Source of the DNA: Microglena sp. YARC
Lineage: Eukaryota > Chlorophyta > Chlorophyceae > Chlamydomonadales > Chlamydomonadaceae
Length of the DNA stretch: 64,000 nt
Direction: 5' to 3'
NCBI GenBank assembly: GCA_022414725.1
Contig: CM039462.1
Coordinates: 117,879,966 to 117,943,965 of the forward strand
Part shown: piece after piece, positions 39,289-50,100 of the stretch
Numbering within the stretch: the stretch's first letter is position 1
Layout: each line of letters opens with the position of its first letter
Position numbers and translations under genes: made by a program
The notes under the pieces: model-generated
Told to the model about the DNA's origin: nothing
The model's input: the letters and a program-made list of their open reading frames with translations, nothing else
The model's database searches: none

Positions 39289-39859
39289 CGAATGTGCTGA
39301 TGAGTGGCGTGACAAGCGCGAAATGGAAGGCTGCAATTAGTAGGAATCCGCCAGAGGCGAGAATTGTAGCGAATTAGTGGGACTAATCGCAGATTGTGTG
39401 ATTTACGAGTTGGGTAATGCCGGGCTGTCGTGTCTAGGGTGGCGAGACGGGAAAGCTTGCTTGCACGTGCAGGTGAAGAAATTAAATAGGGAAGAGGAGA
39501 GAGGAGGAGTATGGATTCATGAACTCATCAACCGGACGAAGCCCTAGTTGCATGGGAGCAGCTCAAGACGGGGGGGGAGGGCCTGGGGGAGGGGCGGGGG
39601 GTCGAATCCACACTCCTCATCCCTCCTCATCCTCTTCCAAAATCATTTCTTCGCCTGCACCCAAGCCTGCACCTACAAATAAAAGGCAAGCTTTCCCGCC
39701 TCGCCGCGCTAGACACGACAGCCCGGCATTATACCCAACTCGTAAATCACACAATCTGCGATTAATCCCACTAATTCGCTACAGTCCTCGCCTCTGGCGG
39801 ATTCCTACTGAGTTAAGCGTTCCATTTCGCGCTTGTCACGCCACTCATCAGCACACTCG

Positions 39860-40006
39860 ATGCCAAGCATTCGCCGTTGGAACTCGTGGTGCCTTGCACT
39901 CCTTCCCGTCCTGCTCATTCTGTGCCGGAGCATCTATGCAAATGCCGAGATTGAGTCCGACATTGGAAGCATCTCTCACATTGCCGATCGAGGTTGAAGC
40001 CTGCGT
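39860..40006 (+). pseudogene. Inverted-duplicate copy of the signal-peptide exon, frameshifted
   Basis: Reads MPSIRRWNSW and the same hydrophobic core as the minus copy. A net loss of five bases near 39988 brings a TGA at 39995-39997 (GCC GAT CGA GGT TGA). The GTGTAAGTG donor at 40007 survives. As it stands the copy encodes a 45-residue signal-peptide-only product, or is dead. Confidence 0.65.
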
Positions 40007-40149
40007 GTAAGTGAACCAGGCGCATTCCTGGGATGCAACCCTCCATGCACCTATCCCCCACCCCACCCCTCACACCCCACTCATTCCGAATCTCCAGCCC
40101 CCCACCCCCAGCCCCCCAGCCCCAAACTCCAATCCATCCTCCCACCCAC

Positions 40150-40250
40150 CCACCCATCTCCATCCATCCATCCATCCATCCATCCATCCATCCATCCATC
40201 CATCCATCCATCCATCCATCCATCCATCCATCCATCCATCCATCCATGAT
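40150..40250. repeat. CATC tetranucleotide microsatellite
   Basis: About 22 uninterrupted CATC units. Preceded by CCCCAC-rich sequence and followed by CACACA runs (40280-40355). Confidence 0.95.
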
Positions 40251-40259
40251 GGCGTGCAT

Positions 40260-41280
40260 CTATCCCCCCCTTACCCCCCGCACACACACACACACGACAC
40301 ACAGACACACAACACACAAAAACATACAACGCACACAGCACACACACGCCACACACTCCCCTCAAACCAATAATCCACATTCAGGGGGCGGCATTAGATC
40401 GCAGGACACGCAGGCTGAGTTTCAAGTGCGATGTGTTCTACATCCCTCGTGATCTACAGTGCCCTTGCAGCCTTGCTGTATCGACAGGGATATTTTTTCC
40501 GGAGTACATTCCGATCCGGAATACGAGACCCCGTTTTGGCCGAAATTGCCGGAATAAGAAACATGGAATAGAAAAGTTTTTTTTTACTGAAATTGACTAA
40601 AAATGACCCAAATCGACCAAAATCGGAATAAGGATCCTGTATTGGGTGGAAAATGGGGAGGAATAAATAAAAAGGAATTAGATTTCCTCTTTTTCATTTG
40701 ACAAAAAATCCCTGTGTATCGACTCTACTTGCACAAGTAGGAAGGGGGTGGTGAGGTTTGATTCCTCAGTATTTTTGCGTCCTGGCCCTAAGCAAATCTT
40801 GTAGGGAAGTACTGTCCGATTTCTGCCCTCGTGGTGGTTTCTAGTTACGTCTCCTTGGCTCAGCCTCTAACAGCCATGACAGGAAGCTTGTCTGCCGTGG
40901 TCAATAGGGGTAGTGGTGAATGTCCATTTGGTCGAGGATCGGTGTCTCCCACCGACCCTAAGTTAGCCTACTCTATTTTTGGAGGGGCGACGCCATTCGA
41001 CCTGAATCCTCAGTGTCGCTGGTTTGTATTGGGAGACCCACCTCCTGAGGTGAAAGTCCTTTCACAACTAAAAAAAACGCATCGTCAATCCATCCATGCA
41101 TCGACGCGCTGCTCCTCATGACCCGGTAGAGCACTGGCATGAGGACACCTCAAAGACATGAACACAGCTTAAATACAAGTTTAAGTATGAATATGAATTA
41201 CTATGAATACAGTTTGAAGATATGAATACAGTTTACAGACAAGAGAGGGAGGGAGACGACACAAGCTATCGCATGGCACC
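40260..41280. other. Intergenic, no supportable gene
   Basis: 40490-40720 has AAATCGACCAAAATCGG-type sequence and a GACCCCGTTTTGGCC block. 40990-41070 contains GGAGACCCACCTCCTGAGG, related to 29985 and 44485. Nothing else was recognised. Confidence 0.45.
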
Positions 41281-42235
41281 TGCACCAATCCTGAAGGGTG
41301 TCTGCCACACTTTTTTTTAAACGTGTTGCCATTCCTTAGCTGCCTGGTGACGCATGGGTCCGGCTCAACTAGTCAAAAATGCCGTCCCAAACGCCCCGGG
41401 CTTCGCGTTTGGCAAGGTTCGGGGGCAGTGCGTCACACTGGGGTCACACCGAGTCGCTCAATTTGCAATGCGTCGCACGCAAAAAAACATTGATCTGTCA
41501 TTCCAGACACATCTATGCTTGTTGCAGTCCACATGTATGTATGTTTGTATGCATGCATTTGTGTATCTATGTATGTACTAGTACATTGCCCGTGTGGCCG
41601 GTGGCCACCCTCCATCCACCCAGGTCCTTGGGTCTGCTCAGGGTTACAGAAGGGGTCAGGCCCTTGTATGTCTCCCCCCTCCCACTCACCCCTCTCCCCC
41701 TTCACATGCACTCAGTCAAGACATTTCCCCCTTTGCTGCTAAAAATATGTGATGCATGTCCCCTTTCCTTCCGTAATGTATGCCCCCCCTCCCCCCCGGA
41801 CCTGCACGATCCCCTATTTTCCCCTAAATCTTTCTGCCCCCCATCCCCATTGCCACACCCTCTCTTTCTCCCCCCTGCTCCCCCCTGCCCCACACACCTT
41901 CCAGCCATCTCCCCCTCGCGCAAACCTCCCCTCCCTCTCCCTCGCACCCACAGACACACACACACACCTCTATCCCTTCCTCTTCCCCTTCACTTAAGAT
42001 GTGCCCCCCCAGCCCTATCACACACGCATACCATTCCAACCCACCCCCAGCCATACCAACAGTATCCCCTACTTTTCCGGACCTCTCCCCACCCCTCACC
42101 CCACCCCATCCACGCACACTCTTTCTCCCCCCACACCGTCCCTTTCCTCAACAACCGAAACGCACGCACACTTTCCTCTCTCGTCCCTACATTGTACACT
42201 TCACTCCAGCTGCGGGCTGTAACCGTGCAGAAAGT
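41281..42235. other. Dispersed repeat then pyrimidine-rich tract
   Basis: 41340-41490 resembles the GGCAGTGCGTCACACTGGGG part of the 19430 and 36970 repeats. 41640-42180 is a long C/T-rich, CCCTCCCC-type stretch that opens long Pro/Ser frames on plus and Gly-rich frames on minus, without domains. Confidence 0.5.
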
Positions 42236-42313
42236 TAGGCTGCGAACAACGGCTTGCGAACTCTCAGGTTCTGAATTTTCGATGAGGCCAAGAACACGGG
42301 TTCTTCTCGTGCA

Positions 42314-42643
42314 GTGGTTGAGTTTGAACAACTTCGAGTTACACATGCATCGGTCAAACTTGCTGCAGCCAAAATCGCGGCGCCGTGCTTAACGATCGTC
42401 AATACAATGAAAAGAGAGTGCGGTGATGAGATGAGCGTTGCAGGCGCGAGCGATGGAGATAGTGATGAAGAATTCGAATTGCTCGAAGTTGTTGCGACTA
42501 ACTGCCAAGCATCACAAATACGCCTGGTTTGGTTAGCTGCCTGGCGTTCAACTGCAGGCATTACAGCCCCCATGGTAATACGGGCTAATCTTCGACGCTG
42601 GTTTTCTTGGGGCCTGTCCTCGTCGGGCCGAAGAGCTCGCTAA
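42314..42643 (+). CDS. Possible coding exon of unknown function
   Basis: An open frame after an acceptor-like CTTCTCGTGCAG, or from ATG 42411. It encodes an Ala-rich segment, then MKRECGDEMSVAG and an acidic SDGDSDEEFELLEVV patch, and runs to a stop at 42643, with a possible donor GTAATA at 42574. The region lacks tandem repeats and the acidic patch looks protein-like. However, the reverse strand is equally open, no homologous domain is recognised, and no partner exon was found. Confidence 0.25.
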   Translation: MVEFEQLRVTHASVKLAAAKIAAPCLTIVNTMKRECGDEMSVAGASDGDSDEEFELLEVVATNCQASQIRLVWLAAWRSTAGITAPMVIRANLRRWFSWGLSSSGRRAR

Positions 42644-42919
42644 GCGCGCTGACTGGCTGTGGTTCCTGCTCTTCTGTCGTGTTGGTGTAGCATGGTGGCA
42701 TCAAGAAGCAATCGGTTGTATACGATCAGCCTTGGCGCCATATTTGCTTCAGATAGCGAAAAATCAAACGAACTCGAAGTTTTTTTTTTTTTAGGCATGG
42801 TACGAAAAGCAGACCACAACAGCAAATCAATTGCAATCGCTCAGAATGAGAAAGCGCTCCTGAATATGACGAGCGTTCAGAGTAGAATCGATGGGGGGAA
42901 AGTGAATCCGCGATGAGAA

Positions 42920-44100
42920 TTTTTTGAACCTTGGCAGGAGTCCGTGTACACCACCCCACGTGGAACTGCCAGAAAATTGCACAGTACAATTGTCCGGGGG
43001 ACCTGCCCCCCTACACACCAACGAACTAACAAAAAGTTCAATGTATTTTTACATGTATATATATGTATGTATGTATGTATGTCACAGTCCGCATGTAAGA
43101 ATGTATGTAACAGTCCACATCCACAGCCAGGTCTAATCAACGGGAGTTTATGTTACCCGAAGACGGCGAGCAGCAAAATTGCTGTCTGGAACCATATAAC
43201 TAGTTTAAAGTAAATTAAGCATGATGTTCTGTCGCACTGCCATATGTATGCTACAGTCCAGGGGGTAGCCAATTAGTCTTAGACTATTCCAGCAAGCAGT
43301 CTCGACAGGCTGGGCCCATGAGTAACATAGTTCAAATTCTGATGTCGTATAATTTGTGAAAGCATGCCACCAAATTCAAATTAGGTGAATATGGCTAGGC
43401 TAAGTCTGGCTTACCCCCCCCCCCCTGTATGTTTGCTGCTGTGATGTGTATTCCAGGCTTGTAGTGTCGGAAGAGATCTGGGTATGGGAGTGTTTGATAG
43501 CGAGCTTTCTGATCTGAAATACAAATTTTTACCCAGACTGTTGCACAGATTTTGACAGCATAGGGCAGGCGTTGACAAAATAGGGACAGTAATTGATCAT
43601 TGAACCATCGTTGATTTACAGATAGATCACTGTTATTTGAAGTATTCAAATTGTTGATGCGTTGATCAAAATACTTTGATAAAAAAATACAGAAAAGGCT
43701 AGGAAAGAGAAGGGCGGCCTCTTTTCATATGAACTCAGTTGGCGTAAACTAATTAGGTATCAAGCTTTGCATAGTAAAAACGATTCATGTCGGGAAAGTG
43801 GTCGGGCCGTAATACTAAAGCTCTTTAGTTTCTTGAACTTCGATTATGACTCCGACAATAACTTCCCAAAAATGTGGAGCGGATAGAAAGGTTTTGTCAG
43901 CCCGCTTGGCCGCTTCAGGGGGGGGAAAACACGCCTTCCATCCTGCTTGATCAATATACATACCAGCTTAATATTAATATAATCAATATAATTGATTGAT
44001 TGATCTAGCATCCATTTACTCTAATAATGAATTTGATCATTGGAGTTGCCGGGCCAGCCATTCCTCAAATGAAAAACGAGACCTAGGGCTGCCTTGTTGC
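42920..44100. other. 3' flank of the minus gene, dispersed repeats
   Basis: 43060-43110 has TATGTATGTCACAGTCC repeats. 43155-43215 is the GGCGAGCAGC family. 43245-43280 is a GTCCAGGGGGTAGCC fragment. 43440-43550 resembles 23440. 43970-44010 is AT-rich. No gene seen. Confidence 0.45.
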
Positions 44101-44101
44101 T

Positions 44102-47100
44102 CTACTCAGACAGCACGACAGCCTGGTAGATAGGGATCGTGTTGACAGGAACCAGACCGGCAAGAGTGGCATCCAGCATAATACCCTGCATGCAAGCAAG
44201 GGTGAAACAACAATGTCTGTGTGCGAGGTGAGGTATGAAACATGAAAATATGTTAGTGTCCTACGGAAGGTATAAAACATGAAAACATGTAAGAGCAGTT
44301 TTAGCTTGCATACTTACATAAGCAGGCAGAACCAGCTGTGCTTGACTGCTGCAAATTTCTAATTGATACATGTAACTATGAAGAGTGGGAGCCAGGATGG
44401 CAGGTCAGGGGCATGCACCTACTCGTTTGTAGGAGTGGCAGCACCGTTTGCACTGGACCCTCAGTGCGGCTATTTTTTGCCAGGAGACCCACTTCCTGGG
44501 GTGAAACTCCTTTCATAAAACAAAAATCAAACTGGGGCTTTCAACTGCACTGGCATGGGAGACCTTGACTGTACTGGCGGTTGTACCACACAACCGTCAC
44601 AAACACACGTCACGAAATGCACTTGTATTTTGTTTGGATTGCCAATATTGGATTGGTCTTCTGACACAAGACCACACAAGCAAGATACTACACAGTACTT
44701 GTGAGCTATGTCACAAACCTTATACAACAGCAATGTCACAAACATATTACATATACAACACCAATGTCACAAACATATGCAGCACCAATGTCACAAACAT
44801 ATGCAGCACCAATGTCACAAACATATGCAGCACCAATGTCACAAGCATATGCAGCACCAATGTCACAAACATATGCAGCACCAATGTCACAAACATATGC
44901 AGCACCAATGTCACAAACATATGCAGCACCAATGTCACAAACATATGCAGCACCAATGTCACAAACATGTGCAGCACCAATGTCACAAACCTTATACAAC
45001 AGCAATGTCACAAATCTGTAGTAGTTCCAGAATATGGTTTTACAATTCTAGTATTCATTACTATTGTTGTAAGACTCAATAGTTCTGTACATTTGACCAC
45101 TCCCTTGTCTTTCTCCAGTGTCTGTCTCCAGTGTCTGAACCCATCATCCCACTCACCTGACCACTACACAGCAGTCCCTAGTGTCTGAACCCATCCTCCC
45201 ACTCACCTGACCACTACACAGCAGTCCCTAGTGTCTGAACCCATTATCCCACTCACCTGACCACTACACAGCAGTCCCTAGTGTCTGAACCCATCCTTCC
45301 ACTCACCGAACCACTACACAGCAGTCCCAAATGTCTGAACCCATCATCCCACTCACCTGACCACTACACAGCAGTCCCTAGGAATACCCCAGACACAGCA
45401 CCAATCGCACCTGGAGCGCGGCAAGAGACTCAGTGAATGCAGACTTGGTGAAGGATGGCTCAAGTCCAACCCGCTGGCGGTACCTAGTGTCTGGCATAGG
45501 GCCAAGATTAGTCCAGTTGGGATCACAGGGGTGGCGGGTAGGTAGTTCTGATTAGTTGAGATTAGTCCAGTTGGGATCACAGGGGTGGCGTGTAGTAAGT
45601 TGAGATTAGTTGAGATTGGTCCAGTTGGGATCACAGGGGTGGCGTGTAGTTGGTTACGATTAGTTAAGATTAGTCCAGTTGGGATCACAGGGTTACCATG
45701 TAGTTGGTTAAGATTAGTTAAGATTGGTCCAGTTGGGATCACAGGGTTACCATGTAGTTGGTTAAGATTAGTTAAGATTGGTCCAGTTGGGATCACAGGG
45801 TTACCATGTAGTTTGTTAAGATTAGTTAAGATTGGTCCAGTTGGGATCACAGGGGTGGTGGGTAGGTAGTTAATATTAGTTGAGATTAGTCCAGTTGGGA
45901 TCACAGGGGTGGCGTGTAGTAAGTTGAGATTAGTTGAGATTGGTCCAGTTGGGATCACAGGGGTGGCGTGTAGTTGGTTCCGATTAGTTAAGATTAGTCC
46001 AGTTGGGATCACAGGGTTACCATGTAGTTGGTTAAGATTAGTTAAGATTGGTCCAGTTGGGATCACAGGGTTACCATGTAGTTGGTTAAGATTAGTTAAG
46101 ATTGGTCCAGTTGGGATCACAGGGGTGGCGGGTAGGTAGTTAATATTAGTTGAGATTAGTCCAGTTAGGATCACAGGGGTGGCGTGTAGTAAGTTGAGAT
46201 TAGTTGAAGATTGGTCCCAGTTGGGATCACAGGGTGGCGTGTAGTTGGTTACGATTAGTTAAGATTAGTCCAGTTGGGATCACAGGGTTACCATGTAGTT
46301 GGTTAAGATTAGTTAAGATTGGTCCAGTTGGGATCACAGGGTTACCATGTAGTTTGTTAAGATTAGTTAAGATTGGTCCAGTTGGGATCACAGGGGTGGC
46401 GGGTAGGTAGTTAATATTAGTTGAGATTAGTCCAGTTAGGATCACAGGGGTGGCGTGTAGTAAGTTGAGATTAGTTGAGATTGGTCCAGTTGGGATCACA
46501 GGGGTGGCGTGTAGTTGGTTACGATTAGTTAAGATTAGTCCAGTTGGGATCACAGGGTTACCATGTAGTTGGTTAAGATTAGTTAAGATTGGTCCAGTTG
46601 GGATCACAGGGTTACCATGTAGTTTGTTAAGATTAGTTAAGATTGGTCCAGTTGGGATCACAGGGTTACCATGTAGTTTGTTAAGATTAGTTAAGATTTG
46701 TCCAGTTGGGATCACAGGGGTGGCGGGTAGGTAGTTAATATTAGTTGAGATTAGTCCAGTTGGGATCACAGGGGTGGCGTGTAGTAAGTTGAGATTAGTT
46801 GAGATTGGTCCAGTTGGGATCACAGGGGTGGCGTGTAGTTGGTTCCGATTAGTTAAGATTAGTCCAGTTGGGATCACAGGGTTACCATGTAGTTGGTTAA
46901 GATTAGTCCAGTTGGGATCACAGGGGTGGCATGTTATAAAAGCTTGTACAAAACCTTGCATAATTGCAAATGCAGCTGATAAATGGGGTCAGGTGTGTGG
47001 GGGATTAGATATATAAATATATTATCTTGGAAAATATTAGATGGGGGAAATCCACACTTGTCCCCATTTATTAGCTGCATTTAAAATAGTTTTCGGCTTC

Positions 47101-50100
47101 CGTTCTTTTGTATAAGCTTTTTTAAGGGCCACCCCAGCGAGGCGACTCTTGGTTATAGCGCCCCTTTGTTGTAGGGGTCACCCCATCGAGGTGCCTCTTG
47201 GATATAGTGGCCTTTATATGGGGTCATCCCAGGGGCTTGCCTCTGGGTTATAAACGATTACCCCAGGGGCATGCTGGGTGATAAAAGATTAAGAGTTACC
47301 CATGAAAATAAAATGTATATCGCACCAGTGGAAGAAGTTGGTCAGTACAGTCTCGCGAAAGATTTCAATGGCACTGGCAGCGTAAAGGAACATGTCTCCT
47401 CCTCCAGCAGAGGGATGTGCCTGTAAGGGGAGTAAGAGGTAAGCAAGGTTGGTACGGTAGGTGAGGTCGGTACAATGTATGTAAGGAGAGTAAGAGGCAA
47501 GTAAGGTCGGTACGGTAGGTGAGGTAGGTACAATGTATGTAAGTGAGTACGAAGTAGGCAAATAAGGTCAGCAAGGTAGGTGAGGTATGTACCATGTATT
47601 TATGTATGTTACAGTCCAGGGTTAGGCAAAATAGGCTAAAGGGACTTGCCCAATCGTATAGGAAGGGCTTAAAAAGAAAAAGCACTGATGAACTGAACCC
47701 CAAACGATCGTTTAACCGGCGGGGGCCCTGAGTTCGTGCTACAGTGATAATTTAATTATACAATATTATTAAATCATCATCTCAGCTGGGATGATAATTT
47801 TGTTGTAATTAATTTAATGTATGTATGTATGTTGGTGGGTACGAGGTTGGCAAGTTAGGTTGGTAAGGTATGTGAGGTTGGTAAGAGGTCAGCGAGGTAG
47901 GTACCAGGTATGAAAGTTAGGTACGAGGTACGTTAGGTCAGTAGGTTAGGTAGGAAGTATTTAAGTTTGAAGGTAGGAAAGAGGTGGGTAAAGTTGAAGA
48001 TTAGGAGATTAGGACTAGGGATGATGGGTGTTGGTCGCGGAAGAGAGTCAGCGAGGAGGAATAGGGAGTGACAGCTCACATTCTACAACACACTTTACCT
48101 CAGGGTTCAACATTGCTCACCTCAGGGAACATCTCGGGCCTGCAAGAACCCTCAGCATTGGCCATGATCATAAGAGCCTTGCCAACCAGGGGGCCCCGCA
48201 GGATGGGCATGATGACCTGCAACAGGGGGCGGCTGGGGGTGAGGGGGGAGGATAGGGGATACAGGGACTTGCAACCAATTGCAATCACTGAGGGTGAAGA
48301 ATGGGGTGTAGGTGGGCATGATGACCTGCAGCAGGGGGGAGCTGGGGGTGAGGGAGGGAGGGGGGGGGGGGGGGGGGGGGGGGGTGATAGGGGATAGAGG
48401 GACTTGCATCCAATTGCAATCACTGAGGGTGAAGAATGGGGTGAGGTGGGGCATGATGACCTGCAGCAGAGGGGAGCTGGGGGTGAGGGGGGGGGGGGGG
48501 GGGGGCGGTGATAGGGGATAGAAGGACTTGCAACCAATTGCAATCACTGAGGGTGAAGAGTAGGGTGAGGTGGGCATGATGACCTGCAGCAGAGAGGAGC
48601 TTGGAGTAAGATAGGATGAAAGGGTGGAGGAGGAGGAGAAGGACTGGGTGGTGGTGATGGTATTGAGGGAGGGGGTGGACTGGGTGGAGGTGGTGAATCT
48701 GGTGGAGGGTGAGGGTGGTGGATTGGGTGGGACACACCTTGGAACAGAACAGAACACCTTCAAACACACCTAGGAACATAACAGAACACAACATCTTTAA
48801 ACACACCTTGAGACAGAACAGATCAGAACACCTTCGAAAACACCTTGGAACAGAACAGATCAGAACACCTTCAAACACACCATGAAACAGAACATAACAG
48901 AACACCTTCAAACACACCATGAAACAGAATATAACAGAACACCTTCAAACACACCAAGAAACAGAACATAACAGAATACCTTCAAACACACCTAGGAACA
49001 TAACATAACAGAACAGAACAGAACACACCATGAATTAGAACATAACAGAAAACCTTCAAACACACCATGAAACAGAATATAACAGAACACCTTCAAACAC
49101 ACCATGAAACAGAACACCTTCAAACACACCATGAAACAGAACACCTTCAAACACACCATGAAACATAATATAACAGAACACCTTCAAACACACCATGAAA
49201 CAGAATATAACAGAACACCTTCAAACACACCATGAAACAGAACATAACAGAACACCTTCAAATACAGCATGAAACAGAATATAACAGTACACCTTCAAAC
49301 ACACCATGAAACAGAGCACGACAGAACACCTTGGAACAAAACATAACAGAACACCTTCAAACACACCTTAGATCGCTCAGTGGAACCCATCTCAGTCCAC
49401 CAGAAGTAGTTGTAGTAGGCCTTGATGGTCATCTCGGGAACCTTGTACTCGCACTCCTCAAGGCCGAAGTCTCCAGGGAATCCCATCATTAGCCTCATAT
49501 GGCCACAGCCCTGGTGTGTAGGATAGAGGAGAGCCTTGAACCAGGCTTCAGTGTCAGCGGCATTAGCGGGTCCCATGAGGGGAAGCGCGACTGGCCTTTA
49601 GTGGCACGGGTGGTTAGTGGATGGTGGTGGTTAATGGGTGGACAGGGGATGGTGGTGGTTAGTTGACGGTGGTGGTTAGTGGGTGAACAGAGGGTGGACA
49701 GTGGGTGGGTACTGGATAGTAGGCAAATGGTGGGATGGGGGTGATAATAGGTGTGTAGTGGGTGGTAGTGTGGGGTGGGGGTGAGTATGGTAGAGTATGG
49801 CGGTGGTCTGCGGCATCGGTGGGTCCAGGGTATGTCAGAACCCCTTCATGTACTCGAAGAACGAAGACAATGATGATGTTGCGCCAGTCGGTCTCGTTCC
49901 TAGCGAAACCTAGAGATAGGTACTTGCCCTGCAGGTGGATACAGAAATGCGATGAGGGTCTTAGTGTACACTGTTTTTTGGGCGGATGGGAGCACCCCTT
50001 CTGGGGGGTAGGTCACAGGGTCAACCTGTTGATCGGGTCAGAGAGTCGCCCCGTTGTCCGTTTGTTTGTTTGTTTGTTTGTTTGTTTGTTTGTTTGTTTG

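Larger units (their letters stand above)
39100..40055. repeat. Head-to-head inverted duplication of promoter plus first exon
   Basis: Arms of about 415-450 bp (39100-39516 and 39603-40055) are diverged reverse complements around an 87-bp spacer. Matching landmarks, from the spacer outward: GAATCCA.ACTCCTC, GCAAGCTTTCCCG, AGACACGACAGCCCG, CTCGTAAATCACACAATC, the ATG exon, the GTAAGTG donor, and GGGATGCAACCCTC. Transcription would diverge from the centre. Confidence 0.85.

Noticed and set aside
39519..40010. 163-codon plus-strand ORF over the inverted duplication
   Set aside because: Most of it reads the promoter-like arm antisense to known landmarks. The homologous exon frame is a different one, which starts at 39860.
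41379..42392. 337-codon Pro/Ser-rich plus ORF
   Set aside because: Arises from a C/T-rich low-complexity stretch; the reverse strand is equally open.
42235..42573. 112-codon minus ORF opposite 42314-42643
   Set aside because: Low-complexity Ser/Asn run and no splice borders. The plus strand has slightly better coding character, and even that is weak.
49805..49835. Clear exon 6 start duplicate in intron 5
   Set aside because: Similarity to the exon 6 start is partial and lies in a GGTGGT-rich array, so chance resemblance is likely; noted only as possible.
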